From Bradyrhizobium sp. CCH5-F6 (GTDB taxonomy: Bacteria > Pseudomonadota > Alphaproteobacteria > Rhizobiales > Xanthobacteraceae): a DNA stretch of 64,000 nucleotides. The translations under genes were made by a program, and so were the position numbers. Shown here in pieces: positions 20,925 through 29,786 of the stretch. The stretch lies in contig NZ_LSIC01000121.1 of the NCBI RefSeq assembly GCF_001556045.1, positions 186,001 through 250,000 of the forward strand. Direction: 5' to 3'. Each line of letters starts with the position of its first letter. The first letter of the stretch is position 1. The notes under the pieces were generated by a model that had not been told where the DNA came from, did not search any database, and worked only from the letters and a program-made list of their open reading frames with translations.

Positions 20925-21764
20925 TCAGTGCTCGCCCATCTGGGCGAGCAGTTCCTCGATATCGACATCGCGCTGGCCCGCAGCCCTGACGTGGCGGACT
21001 TCGAGACTGTCAGGCTGGAAGCAGTATTCGACCAGGCCGACTTCCTTGATCGCGATCCGGTCCTGGCGCGCATCGTTGATCACGAAGCCCGCGGATGGCG
21101 CCCACACATGGCGGGTGCGACGCCAAGTGAAATCGCGCCGCTGGTGCACGTGGCCGCTGGCGACGAGGCGCAGGTCGACATGCGCGAACATCTCGATCAG
21201 CCGCGCCCGCGCCGGTTGTGGGACGTAGCGGATCGAGGTCTCCGGCGTCTCGGGATCGTCGGGCAGGCCGAGGAACAGCGGCTTGTGCAGGAACAGCGCG
21301 ACCGGCCTGCCGTTCGTGCGCGCAACCTCCGAGGCAAGCCAATCGAACTGCTCGGCCTCGAAGCCAAGCCCCGAATTCATCACCAGCGAGTTGAGGCCGA
21401 TGAAGCGCCAGCCCGCGGCCTCGAACGACCAATGGTCTTCGCCGATGATGTCGCAGAACTGTCGGCGGTGCGCCTCGCTGACGGGCGGCTTAGGCGCAGG
21501 CCCGATTGCGGTCGGATTGTCGCCGATGTCGTGATTTCCGGGAAGATAGCGGCAGGCGACGGGCAGGGCGTCGTGCAGGCCTTTCGCGAATTCGAAGTCA
21601 TCGCGGCTGGTCGGGCCGTCGAACGAGACGTCGCCGGTGTTGATGACGAGATCGGGCCTGCCAGCATCGATGTGCTCGCAGATGCGGTGAAAGTTGGCGA
21701 TCAGGCCGGGAAAGCGCCGGCCAAGATGAGTGTCGGAAATCTGCGTGAGGCGAAATTCGGACAT
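20925..21764 (-). CDS. Calcineurin-like metallophosphoesterase (CpdA-type)
   Basis: Cytoplasmic phosphodiesterase-type protein of 279 residues. The binuclear metal motifs are all visible: QISDTHLGRRFPG (DxH), NTGDVSFDG (GDxxD), LPGNHDIGDN (GNHD), and a later SGHVHQRRDF (GHxH). This order matches class III phosphodiesterases such as CpdA, which hydrolyse cAMP, though other phosphoesters are possible. The ATG at 21764 begins immediately before the first motif. It is convergent with the small membrane protein gene, with one base between the stops. Confidence 0.88.
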   Translation of the reverse strand: MSEFRLTQISDTHLGRRFPGLIANFHRICEHIDAGRPDLVINTGDVSFDGPTSRDDFEFAKGLHDALPVACRYLPGNHDIGDNPTAIGPAPKPPVSEAHRRQFCDIIGEDHWSFEAAGWRFIGLNSLVMNSGLGFEAEQFDWLASEVARTNGRPVALFLHKPLFLGLPDDPETPETSIRYVPQPARARLIEMFAHVDLRLVASGHVHQRRDFTWRRTRHVWAPSAGFVINDARQDRIAIKEVGLVEYCFQPDSLEVRHVRAAGQRDVDIEELLAQMGEH

Positions 21765-21833
21765 GGGAGCATCATACCCGTCGCCGCGCGTCGGAACGAT
21801 GACGGCGCGGGCATGGATCGCAGCGAACAAAGT

Positions 21834-22448
21834 TTAAAGCACGCGGTAGCGGATCGTGTAGCCGTCCTGCGGCGCGACCGGGCCTGCGAGCGGCGAGGCG
21901 ATGCGGTCGGCGAGATGCCAGGGACTGAATTGCCCGGAGCGATGCGGCTCGGCCGGCAGGCGGAGGCGGAATTCGAACGTTCCCTTGCCCGGCATGTTCA
22001 CGACCAGCAGCCGGTCCGCAGTGCGGTGGTTGAGCGCCACCGCGCCGCGCAGCAGCGCGCGTCCATCCGCAAGATCCCGCACCCCCTCGACCAGCGCTAG
22101 CGTCTGGTTGCGGTCGGTGTGCAGCTCGATCTGCGTGTCGGCTACCCCCGTCAACGTCTCCCGCGGCATGCGGATCTCGAACTCGACCGCGGGCTTGGAG
22201 GGATTGAGGCCGAGATAGGCGAGCGCAGCATGGCGCATGTCGTAGGCGGCAAAGGCGAACAGGACCATGGCGGCCAGGGTGGCCAGGCCGTGCCTGACGA
22301 CGTCGCGCCAGGTCCGGTAGCTCAGGCGGAAGTAGACCGTCATCGCCAGCGCCACCGCAAGCGCGGCGGCGATACCGGCCAAGGCCGACATCAGAATGCC
22401 GAGTCGCCCGTCGGCGGATTCGGCGAGAAGGCTGGACAGCGTGTTCAT
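21834..22448 (-). CDS. Two-helix membrane protein with C-terminal domain, unknown
   Basis: Protein of 204 residues with two N-terminal membrane segments (about residues 18-42 and 55-75) and a strand-rich soluble domain of about 120 residues, probably periplasmic (RMPRETLTGVADTQIELHTD, MPGKGTFEFRLRLP). I do not recognise a named family. It is transcribed toward the phosphoesterase gene with a 69-nt gap, so they may share an mRNA. Confidence 0.65.
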   Translation of the reverse strand: MNTLSSLLAESADGRLGILMSALAGIAAALAVALAMTVYFRLSYRTWRDVVRHGLATLAAMVLFAFAAYDMRHAALAYLGLNPSKPAVEFEIRMPRETLTGVADTQIELHTDRNQTLALVEGVRDLADGRALLRGAVALNHRTADRLLVVNMPGKGTFEFRLRLPAEPHRSGQFSPWHLADRIASPLAGPVAPQDGYTIRYRVL

Positions 22449-22601
22449 GGCGGTATCTCGCCTCAGGCCCGGAGGGCAAAATCGCTTTGATTGTCGAGCC
22501 TTGGTCGCGTGATCGGGAACGCCGGTTCAAGTCGTTCATTGTCAGCGGCAAAAGTCGCGGCTAATGACGGTGGCGGCATTTCGCCTCCCGGGAAAGTTCC
22601 G

Positions 22602-23024
22602 ATGTCCGTTCAAATGGTCCTGCTGCCGGTCTTCGTGCAGGTCGCACTCACCTTCGCTCTGCTGATCGGCATGGTGATGGCGCGCCGCAAGACGCTGGTC
22701 TCTGGCGAGACCAAGATCCGCGACATTGCGCTGGGCGAGCCGAACTGGCCGAAGGGCGCCACACAAATCGCCAACTGCTACCGCAACCAGTTCGAGCTGC
22801 CGGTGCTGTTCTACGTCCTGATCGCGCTGGCATTGCCCTTGCGCCGCGCCGACCTCTTCATCGTGCTGATGTCCTGGGTTTTCGTGGTGACGCGCTTTGC
22901 CCATGCCGGCGTGTTCGTCTCCTCGAACGATCTCGGCCGCCGCTCGACGGTCTGGCTTGCCAGCGTGCTGGTGCTGCTGGCGATGTGGGTCTACTTCGCG
23001 CTGAAGCTCTTGCTGCTGATCTGA
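22602..23024 (+). CDS. MAPEG-family membrane protein
   Basis: Integral membrane protein of 140 residues with four hydrophobic segments and the MAPEG pattern: an early RRKTL charge cluster after helix 1, then NCYRNQFELPVLFYVLIALAL (ELPxxF), RFAHAGVFV and a C-terminal helix. Eukaryotic members are glutathione transferases or eicosanoid enzymes; bacterial ones are poorly characterised. The ATG at 22602 follows GGGAAAG. Confidence 0.82.
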   Translation: MSVQMVLLPVFVQVALTFALLIGMVMARRKTLVSGETKIRDIALGEPNWPKGATQIANCYRNQFELPVLFYVLIALALPLRRADLFIVLMSWVFVVTRFAHAGVFVSSNDLGRRSTVWLASVLVLLAMWVYFALKLLLLI

Positions 23025-23026
23025 GC

Positions 23027-23076
23027 GCGCATGATCCCGGAAAAGTGGATCCCGGTTTTCCGAGAAGATCATGCGC
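23027..23076. repeat. Short intergenic palindrome, family B
   Basis: GCGCATGATC...GATCATGCGC with inner GGAAAA / TTTTCC and the unit GGATCCCGG. This type of 50-bp element is common between genes in Rhizobiales. It lies between the MAPEG and rsmB genes. Confidence 0.8.
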
Positions 23077-23093
23077 AAAACCGAAAGATTTAA

Positions 23094-24395
23094 ATGACCC
23101 CCGCTGCCCGGCTGTCCGCAGCCATCGAACTGATCGACACCATCGAGAAGGACCGCGTGCCCGCGGCCAAGGCACTGAAGGAGTGGGGCACCGCGCACCG
23201 TTTCGCCGGTTCCGGCGACCGTGCCGCCATTGCCGGTCTGGTCTGGGACGTGCTGCGCCGCTACGCCTCGAGCGCGTTCCTGATGGATTCAGATACCGCG
23301 CGGGCCCGGCTGATCGGCATGCTCCGCCTCGAGCGCAACATGGACACGGCCACCATGGCCGCGCTGTTCGACGGCAGCCGCTTCGCGCCGGCGCCGCTGA
23401 CCGAGGCCGAGCAGGCCGCGCTCGCCTCGCGCTCGCTCGAGCACGCGCCTGCTGCCGTCGCCGGCGACTATCCGGACTGGCTCGATCCGCACTTTGCGAA
23501 AGTGTTCGGCGAGGACCGCGCCGCGGAGGCCGCGGCGATGGCGAGCCGGGCCCCGCTCGACCTGCGCGTCAACACGCTAAAGTCCAACCGCGACAAGGCG
23601 CTGCGTGCGCTTGCTCATCTTCATGCGAAACCGACGCCGTGGTCGGTAACGGGCCTGCGCATCGAGCTTTCGGCCGATGCGCGCAACCCCGGCATCCAGG
23701 CCGAGGAGGATTTCATCAAGGGCGCAATTGAAGTGCAGGATGAAGGATCGCAGCTTGCGGCCCAGTTCACCGCGGCAAAACCCGGCGAGCAGGTGATCGA
23801 TCTCTGCGCCGGCGCGGGCGGCAAGACGCTGGCGCTCGCCGCCTTGATGCAGGGCAAGGGCCGCCTGATCGCCACCGACCGCGACAAGCGCCAGCTCGCC
23901 CCGATCCATGAGCGGCTGTCGCGCGCCGGCGTCCACAATGCCGACGTGCGCACGCCCAAGGGCGAGGCCGACCCGCTTGCCGACATTCGCGCCTCGGCCG
24001 ACCTCGTCGTGATCGACGCCCCCTGCACCGGAACCGGCACCTGGCGCCGCAACCCCGACGCCAAATGGCGGATGCGCCCGGGCGCGCTGGAGATTCGCCT
24101 GCGCGACCAGGCCGAGGTGCTGGAGCGTGCGGTTCCGCTGATGAAGCCGGGCGGCCGCATCGCCTACATCACCTGCTCGGTGCTGTCGGAGGAGAACGGC
24201 GAGCAGGTGAGGGCGTTCGTCGGGCGCCATCCCGAATTCGCCGTCGTCCCGCCCGAGCAGACCGCGAGCGTGCTCTGGAACAAGACAGAAGCTTTCGGCG
24301 AAGCCGCGCTCCGGTCGGCGGAAGGCTGGCTGATGACACCGCGGCGGACCGGGACGGATGGGTTTTTCGTGGCGGTGTTGAGGAGGACGGCCTGA
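23094..24395 (+). CDS. rsmB: RsmB/NOP-family rRNA cytosine-C5 methyltransferase
   Basis: Protein of 433 residues: N-terminal NusB-like RNA-binding region, then the SAM domain with DLCAGAGGKTLALAA (motif I), DAPCTGTGTWRRNPD (motif IV with PC dipeptide) and ITCSVLSEENGEQV (motif VI with the catalytic TC cysteine). Members make m5C in 16S rRNA; RsmB targets C967 in E. coli. The specific site here is an inference. The ATG at 23094 follows the palindromic element. Confidence 0.88.
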   Translation: MTPAARLSAAIELIDTIEKDRVPAAKALKEWGTAHRFAGSGDRAAIAGLVWDVLRRYASSAFLMDSDTARARLIGMLRLERNMDTATMAALFDGSRFAPAPLTEAEQAALASRSLEHAPAAVAGDYPDWLDPHFAKVFGEDRAAEAAAMASRAPLDLRVNTLKSNRDKALRALAHLHAKPTPWSVTGLRIELSADARNPGIQAEEDFIKGAIEVQDEGSQLAAQFTAAKPGEQVIDLCAGAGGKTLALAALMQGKGRLIATDRDKRQLAPIHERLSRAGVHNADVRTPKGEADPLADIRASADLVVIDAPCTGTGTWRRNPDAKWRMRPGALEIRLRDQAEVLERAVPLMKPGGRIAYITCSVLSEENGEQVRAFVGRHPEFAVVPPEQTASVLWNKTEAFGEAALRSAEGWLMTPRRTGTDGFFVAVLRRTA

Positions 24396-24407
24396 TCTCA
24401 CTCCGCC

Positions 24408-24508
24408 GTCATTCCGGGGCGCCCGCAGGGCGAGCCCGGAATCCATCGTGCGGCAGTGTGTGCGGTTCGATGGATTCCGGGCTCTCGCTTCGCGAGCCCC
24501 GGAATGAC
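24408..24508. repeat. Intergenic palindromic repeat, family A copy 2
   Basis: Same arms as 1758-1860: GTCATTCCGGGGC at the left and GCCCCGGAATGAC at the right, with GAGCCCGGAATCCATC / GATGGATTCCGGGCTC inside. The centre differs between the copies, as expected of old palindromic elements. Confidence 0.85.
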
Positions 24509-24513
24509 CGGGG

Positions 24514-24552
24514 CAAACAAAAACCCCGCAGACCGATCCCGGTCGCGGGGCT
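24514..24552 (-). terminator. Rho-independent terminator of cspA
   Basis: Read on the minus strand, CCCCGC and GCGGGG with inner GACCG / CGGTC close a small loop, followed directly by a T-run (TTTTTGTTT). It lies about 55 nt after the cspA stop. This is a textbook intrinsic terminator. Confidence 0.88.
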
Positions 24553-24605
24553 CTCCTTTTCTGGCGTTCTGCCGGTACGTCCGCGGTCAGAACGTTGCGT
24601 GGCGG

Positions 24606-24815
24606 TTAGCCGACGCGGAGATTGTCAGCCGAGGACTTGCCGCTGCGGCGGTCGGCGACGATGTCGAACGAGACCTTCTGGCCCTCGTTGAGGGTGGAGA
24701 GGCCGGCGCGCTCGACCGCGCTGATGTGCACGAACACGTCCTTTTGGCCGTCGTCCGGCTGGATGAAACCATAACCCTTTTGGGTGTTGAACCACTTCAC
24801 GGTGCCCATAGCCAT
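24606..24815 (-). CDS. cspA: CspA-family cold-shock protein
   Basis: RNA-binding cold-shock domain protein of 69 residues, full family length. RNP1 is KGYGFIQP and RNP2 is VFVHIS; it starts [14 protein letters not shown]. It acts as an RNA chaperone in the cytoplasm. The gene is monocistronic, with an intrinsic terminator downstream and a non-coding stretch of more than 200 nt upstream (24816-25073). A long 5' leader is expected for cold-induced csp genes, but no conserved cold box can be asserted here. Confidence 0.96.
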   Translation of the reverse strand: MAMGTVKWFNTQKGYGFIQPDDGQKDVFVHISAVERAGLSTLNEGQKVSFDIVADRRSGKSSADNLRVG

Positions 24816-25073
24816 GGGAATTTCCTTTGTTAGAGAGGGTACGCACGCGGACCGGTACGCGTCGCTGCGCCCTTGATCCTGTTCAGTCGATGTTTGGAGA
24901 AGTCATCTGAAGCGTGCGCGCCCGTCGGTAACGAAGCGAAGCGGCCCAGTCGTTCGGCCAAGTATCGATGATCACAATATAGCGAGAATTTGGGGCTACT
25001 TCAAGGCACCACCCGTGGCTCGGGATGTCGCGCCTCTTTGCTATTTTGCGCTGCAATGAACCGGCCGGACGCA

Positions 25074-25406
25074 TCAGTCCACGATGAAGAGCGTGGCGCC
25101 GGTGGCCGTCGAGGACCGGTGCGCGGCGTCGCCAAAATCCGACACCTGGTAGCTCATGCCTGCGGTCAGCTTGAATTTGCGCCCGTCGCGCAGCTCACTG
25201 TCCAGCTCGCCCTTCAGCACGTAGAGCACGTGGCCCCGATCGCACCAATGGTCGGCGAGATACCCCGGCGAATATTCCACCATCCGCACCCGGAGATCGC
25301 CGATATTGAGCGTGCGCCATTTGGCCTCACCGCTCTCGCCGGGATGCGTGGTCGGAGCGACCTTGCTCCAGTCGGTGACGGTGAAGGGGGAGGTGGGGAG
25401 TTTCAT
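25074..25406 (-). CDS. Small cupin-fold protein (DHCW-type)
   Basis: Protein of 110 residues forming a single cupin barrel: YSPGYLADHWCDRGHVLYVLKGEL contains the His/acidic metal-site region of cupin motif 1, and GMSYQVSDFGDAAHRSS covers motif 2. It resembles the small family annotated as DHCW-motif cupins. Ligand and activity are unknown. It is transcribed in the same direction as the NTF2-like gene 170 bp upstream. Confidence 0.78.
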   Translation of the reverse strand: MKLPTSPFTVTDWSKVAPTTHPGESGEAKWRTLNIGDLRVRMVEYSPGYLADHWCDRGHVLYVLKGELDSELRDGRKFKLTAGMSYQVSDFGDAAHRSSTATGATLFIVD

Positions 25407-25519
25407 GGTGGGGGTCTCCGGGGCAGCAGCGTGTTGTTGGCGTACGGTCTCGCCGCAGTCTCCGTCATGGCGAACGTAGCGACTTGTCCGCCGAAGCCTT
25501 TGGCGAAGGACGGATGGGC

Positions 25520-25559
25520 CGCGGCGTACTGGATTCCCCGCCTTCGCGGGGAATGGCGG
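25520..25559. repeat. Intergenic repeat, family F half copy
   Basis: GTACTGGATTCCCCGCCTTCGCGGGGAATGGCGG matches one arm of the element at 19228-19330 and contains its own short palindrome CCCCGCcttcGCGGGG. Confidence 0.65.
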
Positions 25560-25575
25560 GGTGCGGACGAGTCTC

Positions 25576-25947
25576 TCATTGCACCAGATGATTCGCCGAG
25601 CCCTGCACGATCAGCCCGGCCTCGTTCACCCGCAGATACTCGCAGATCTTCTTGCCCCGCTCGTTCGCGTAAAACACCACCACGCTGTCGGGGCTGACGA
25701 ACAGGTCGATCAGCGAGAAGTGCAGCTCCGGCAGCAGCCCAAGCGCCTTGCCCCAATAGGCGCGCAAGGCGTCCTTGCCGCGCACGGTCCCGCTGGCGTC
25801 GAACCCCATCGCGGGGATGCGGTCCGAGGTCATCACGGCCGCCTCGTCATAGAGCGCGAGCACGCGGTCGAGGTCGCGCGCATTCCAGGCCTCGACCCAG
25901 GTCCGGCCGAGCGCGGCCAGCGTTGATGGCTGATGATGCTGTGACAT
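25576..25947 (-). CDS. NTF2/SnoaL-like protein
   Basis: Protein of 123 residues with the NTF2-like pattern: helix [27 protein letters not shown], then [17 protein letters not shown], then beta strands up to [14 protein letters not shown]. Members serve as isomerases, cyclases or ligand-binding proteins; nothing here decides between them. The open frame fits family length and the ATG at 25947 opens the first helix. Confidence 0.8.
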   Translation of the reverse strand: MSQHHQPSTLAALGRTWVEAWNARDLDRVLALYDEAAVMTSDRIPAMGFDASGTVRGKDALRAYWGKALGLLPELHFSLIDLFVSPDSVVVFYANERGKKICEYLRVNEAGLIVQGSANHLVQ

Positions 25948-26094
25948 GGCGTTCTCCCGGAGCCGTCCCTTCTGAAGATGGGCGCGTATAGGTCAATATT
26001 ACTGACCTATATGCGTTTGTCCATGCCCAAAGAAGAATGTGGGCGCGCGGCGTGCGCGGTTGCGGCACGCCCGCTGCCAGCGTATTTGCTGGCC

Positions 26095-27693
26095 ATGACA
26101 GCAGCACAGAACGACCGCTCCGCGTCGACGCCCTCGGTGGCCTCGGCGCACGACAAGATTCTCATCGTCGACTTCGGCAGCCAGGTGACGCAGCTGATCG
26201 CGCGTCGCGTGCGCGAGGACGGCGTCTATTGCGAGATCGTCCCGTTCAACAAGGCCGAAGCGGCCTTCGACGAGATGAAGCCGAAGGCGGTGATCCTCTC
26301 CGGCGGCCCGGAATCGGTGCATGAGGCCGGCTCGCCCCGCGCCCCCCAATTGATCTTCGATTCCGGCGTGCCGGTGATGGGCATCTGCTACGGCCAGATG
26401 ACCATGGCGGCCCAGCTCGGCGGTGAGGTCGAGGGCGGCCATCACCGCGAATTCGGCCGCGCCGATGTCGAGGTCAAGGCCGACAGCAAGCTGTTCGAGG
26501 ACGTCTGGTCGTCAGGCAGCAAGAACCAGGTCTGGATGAGCCATGGCGACCGCATCACGAGGATGCCGCCCGGCTTCTCCGTCGCCGGCACCTCGCCGAA
26601 CGCGCCGTTCGCGATCATCCAGGACGAGAAGCGCAAATATTACGGCCTGATGTTCCACCCCGAAGTGGTGCACACGCCCGACGGCGCCAAGCTGATCCGC
26701 AATTTCGTGCGCAAGATCGCAGGGCTCACCGGCGACTGGACCATGCGCGCCTTCCGCGAGGAGGAGATCGCGAAGATCCGCGCGCAGGTCGGCAAGGGCA
26801 GGGTGATCTGCGGACTCTCCGGCGGCGTCGATTCCGCCGTCGCGGCCGTCCTGATCCACGAAGCCATCGGCGACCAGCTCACCTGCGTCTTCGTCGATCA
26901 CGGATTGATGCGCCTCAACGAGGCCGAGCAGGTCGTCGACCTCTTCCGCCATCACTACAACATCCCGCTCGTGCACGTGGATGCCTCCAAGCAGTTCCTC
27001 GGCGAGCTCGAAGGCGTTACCGACCCGGAAGCGAAGCGCAAGACCATCGGCCGCCTCTTCATCGAGGTGTTCGAAGCCGAGGCCAGGAAGATCGGCGGCG
27101 CGGATTTCCTAGCGCAAGGTACGCTCTACCCCGACGTGATCGAGAGCGTCTCCTTCACCGGCGGTCCCTCGGTCACCATCAAGTCGCACCACAATGTCGG
27201 CGGTTTGCCCGAGCGCATGAACATGAAGCTCGTCGAGCCCCTGCGCGAGCTGTTCAAGGACGAGGTGCGCAAGCTCGGCCGCGAGCTCGGCCTGCCCGAA
27301 ATCTTCGTCGGCCGCCACCCGTTCCCGGGCCCCGGCCTCGCCATCCGCTGCCCCGGCGAGATCACCAGGGACAAGCTCGACATCCTGCGCAAGGCGGATG
27401 CCGTCTACATCGACCAGATCCGCAAGCACGGCCTCTACGACGAGATCTGGCAGGCTTTCGCCGTGCTGCTCCCGGTCAAGACCGTCGGCGTCATGGGCGA
27501 TGGCCGCACCTACGATTACGTCGTCGGCCTCCGCGCCGTCACCTCCACCGACGGCATGACCGCGGACTTCTACCAGTTCGACATGAAGTTCTTAGGGGAC
27601 ACTGCGACGCGCATCATCAACGAGGTGAAGGGTGTGAACCGGGTGGTGTACGACGTGACGAGCAAGCCGCCCGGGACGATTGAGTGGGAGTAG
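26095..27693 (+). CDS. guaA: GMP synthase (glutamine-hydrolysing)
   Basis: Amidates XMP to GMP using glutamine and ATP, the last step of guanylate synthesis. The 532-residue protein has the class I glutaminase domain (nucleophile in GICYGQMT, His/Glu in [12 protein letters not shown]), the ATP-pyrophosphatase P-loop [13 protein letters not shown], and the C-terminal dimerisation domain ending [10 protein letters not shown] used the ATG at 26095; in-frame upstream codons from 25978 lack family similarity. The next gene begins 4 nt after the stop. Confidence 0.97.
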   Translation: MTAAQNDRSASTPSVASAHDKILIVDFGSQVTQLIARRVREDGVYCEIVPFNKAEAAFDEMKPKAVILSGGPESVHEAGSPRAPQLIFDSGVPVMGICYGQMTMAAQLGGEVEGGHHREFGRADVEVKADSKLFEDVWSSGSKNQVWMSHGDRITRMPPGFSVAGTSPNAPFAIIQDEKRKYYGLMFHPEVVHTPDGAKLIRNFVRKIAGLTGDWTMRAFREEEIAKIRAQVGKGRVICGLSGGVDSAVAAVLIHEAIGDQLTCVFVDHGLMRLNEAEQVVDLFRHHYNIPLVHVDASKQFLGELEGVTDPEAKRKTIGRLFIEVFEAEARKIGGADFLAQGTLYPDVIESVSFTGGPSVTIKSHHNVGGLPERMNMKLVEPLRELFKDEVRKLGRELGLPEIFVGRHPFPGPGLAIRCPGEITRDKLDILRKADAVYIDQIRKHGLYDEIWQAFAVLLPVKTVGVMGDGRTYDYVVGLRAVTSTDGMTADFYQFDMKFLGDTATRIINEVKGVNRVVYDVTSKPPGTIEWE

Positions 27694-27697
27694 GAGA

Positions 27698-28555
27698 TTG
27701 GCCGGAGACGGGGCGCCGGTAGCGGGAGATATCTATAGCTTTCGCACATCGCCTTTGTCGGCGTTTGCCCCGCCGGAGACCGGTCGCTATGCGGCATTCA
27801 AGATTCTGGGCGTCAACGAAAGATATGTTGCTATAGCTGTGCTGGAGGGTATTTGGTCGACGCCTCCCAGCTTGAGCGTAGCCAATGAGGCGCTCATTCT
27901 TCATGAACATCGCTTTGCGCATACGGGTCGAAGGGCCACGTTCGGTGTCAATGTTGATTGGTGGACGCCGTCCGAACTCGACATTGTTTCCTTATTGGGA
28001 CGCGGGAGATTGTCGGTTGAGGAAGAGGCGATAGGCGCGACGATTATTGGGTTTGGAATCGGATGTAGCTACTCGACCCTCCGTTATGCCAACCATGCAG
28101 CCGAAGGCGAGTGGCGGTGGGAGCACGATCGGGACGCGCTTATAGCCGAATCCGAGAAGAGCAAGGCGAAGGCCGCTGCCGAACGCGCTGCAAAGGAAGA
28201 ACGATACCGAACGCGCCTTAAGAATCTCACTTGGGAAAAGCTGCTTGCCGAGACGCCATTCGAAAGATGGGTGCGCTCACCACCGTTCCCGCCGGCGGAA
28301 TTCACCGAGGCTGCCCGAGAAACAATCTGCAACGCGTATCGTGAGCTTCGTGAATTGGGAACAAGGCCGCCGAAGGCGAGCGTGCGATCGATCCTTCGAC
28401 GCTGTGTTGAATGGTTCAACGAAGCGGACAAAGCTGCCGGAGGAGTAATCGAAACCGAGGAGCGCGAGGACATTTGCGCGATACTAGAAGAGATGGCTTT
28501 CGTGGCGAAACAGAAGAGCCTCGTTGATGAGATCGGCAATTGGCGGGAATGGTGA
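27698..28555 (+). CDS. Hypothetical protein coupled to guaA
   Basis: Protein of 285 residues, not recognised with confidence. It has an N-terminal strand-rich domain (VAGDIYSFRTS, GRYAAFKILGVNERYVAIAVLEG), which loosely recalls the Imm26-type beta fold, then a charged helix rich in Lys/Glu/Ala (EKSKAKAAAERAAKEER, about residues 140-165), and a helical C-terminus with many Trp, Arg and Glu. The start is TTG at 27698, behind GGGAG at 27686-27690; there is no early ATG. Codon use is less GC-biased than in guaA, suggesting recent acquisition. If the Imm26 resemblance is real, an immunity role is possible; that is speculation. Confidence 0.6.
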   Translation: MAGDGAPVAGDIYSFRTSPLSAFAPPETGRYAAFKILGVNERYVAIAVLEGIWSTPPSLSVANEALILHEHRFAHTGRRATFGVNVDWWTPSELDIVSLLGRGRLSVEEEAIGATIIGFGIGCSYSTLRYANHAAEGEWRWEHDRDALIAESEKSKAKAAAERAAKEERYRTRLKNLTWEKLLAETPFERWVRSPPFPPAEFTEAARETICNAYRELRELGTRPPKASVRSILRRCVEWFNEADKAAGGVIETEEREDICAILEEMAFVAKQKSLVDEIGNWREW

Positions 28556-28941
28556 GAATTGCGGGCCGTTGAATTCCGGCAGCAGCTGGAGTCGCTCTGA
28601 TCTATATTGTGGCGTAGCCTGGTGAGCACAGCCCGTAGGATGGTAGAGCGCAGCGAAACCCATCGCGAGTGCCGACGAGTTTGACAGGTTTCGTTTGGCG
28701 TGGACTGAAGATCGTGACGCACAATGCGCGGGAGTTCGGTCGCGTCGGTGGCCTCGGGCTCGAGGACTGGCGTACCCCATAATCAGACGTCGAGGCTTGG
28801 GCTGCGCGCCGCCGCTGTCTAATCTTCAAAGGGATGTCCGCCCCCAAAGTTGGCGTAATCTGCCCAAGTCTTGGCGCCTTCCGTCAATGCCGCTGGTCCG
28901 GCGCTGGCCTATCTTCCTCGCACAAGCAAGGAAGGTGACAC
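28556..28941. other. Intergenic region with half repeat
   Basis: 386 bp with no supported gene. It contains a half copy of the family D palindrome at 28635-28664 (GTAGGATGGTAGAGCGCAGC followed by GAAACCCATC). The remainder shows no clear regulatory signal apart from the GGAAGG site before the next gene. Confidence 0.55.
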
Positions 28942-29781
28942 ATGTTCGATCGCAACAAAAAATCCGCTCTCGTCACGGGGGCGTCGTCCGGAATGGGCAA
29001 GGAGATCGCAAAGCGGCTGATGGCCGACGGCTACCAGGTCTATGTGGCGGCCCGGCGAGTGGCCGAAATGGATGACCTGAAGGCGCTCGGGGCGCATCCG
29101 CTCCGCATGGACATCGCCAGCGAGGCCGATATCGTGGCGGCGGTCGATGCGATCACGGCGCAGACGGGCGGCGTGGACGTATTGGTCAACAATGCCGGCT
29201 TCGGCCTCTATGGGCCGATGGAGGAGATCGGTTTGGACGAGGCGCGATATCAGTTCGAGGTGAACGTCTTCGGCCCCGGCCGGCTGACGCAACTGTTGCT
29301 GCCGGCGATGCGTGCGAAGAAGGCTGGCCGGATCATCAACATCACGTCGATGGGCGGCAAGATCTACACGCCTCTGGGCAGTTGGTACCATGCGACCAAG
29401 CATGCCCTCGAGGGCTGGTCCGATTGCCTGCGTCTCGAACTCGCCCCGCTGGGCATCGAGGTGGTCGTGATCGAACCCGGCCTGATCGAGACGGGATTTG
29501 GCGACGTGGTGGCGGATGGCCTGCTCAAGCGTTCCGGCACCGGACCCTATGCGGGGCTGACCCGCGCGGTCGCGGCCGGAACCCGCGACACCTATGCCAA
29601 GGGACGCACCAGCCATCCGCGCGTGATCGCGGATGTCGTCGGCACGGCGGTCGCCGCCGCCCGTCCACGCACCCGCTATGTCAGGGGCAAGTTCGGCGCG
29701 CTGCTGATCGCGATGCGCACATGGCTGGGCGACCGCATGTTCGATCGCATCCTCCTCAGCCAGCTGCCGAAGGGCGCCTGA
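28942..29781 (+). CDS. SDR-family oxidoreductase
   Basis: Classical SDR of 279 residues: TGASSGMGKEIA (cofactor site), LVNNAGFGLYG, catalytic Ser in NITSMGGKIY and Tyr/Lys in YHATKHALEGW. The loop AARRVAEMDDL after strand 2 has an Arg consistent with NADP(H) preference. The substrate is unknown. The ATG at 28942 follows GGAAGGTGAC. An AraC regulator starts 5 nt after the stop, so the pair forms a unit. Confidence 0.9.
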   Translation: MFDRNKKSALVTGASSGMGKEIAKRLMADGYQVYVAARRVAEMDDLKALGAHPLRMDIASEADIVAAVDAITAQTGGVDVLVNNAGFGLYGPMEEIGLDEARYQFEVNVFGPGRLTQLLLPAMRAKKAGRIINITSMGGKIYTPLGSWYHATKHALEGWSDCLRLELAPLGIEVVVIEPGLIETGFGDVVADGLLKRSGTGPYAGLTRAVAAGTRDTYAKGRTSHPRVIADVVGTAVAAARPRTRYVRGKFGALLIAMRTWLGDRMFDRILLSQLPKGA

Positions 29782-29786
29782 GCGTC

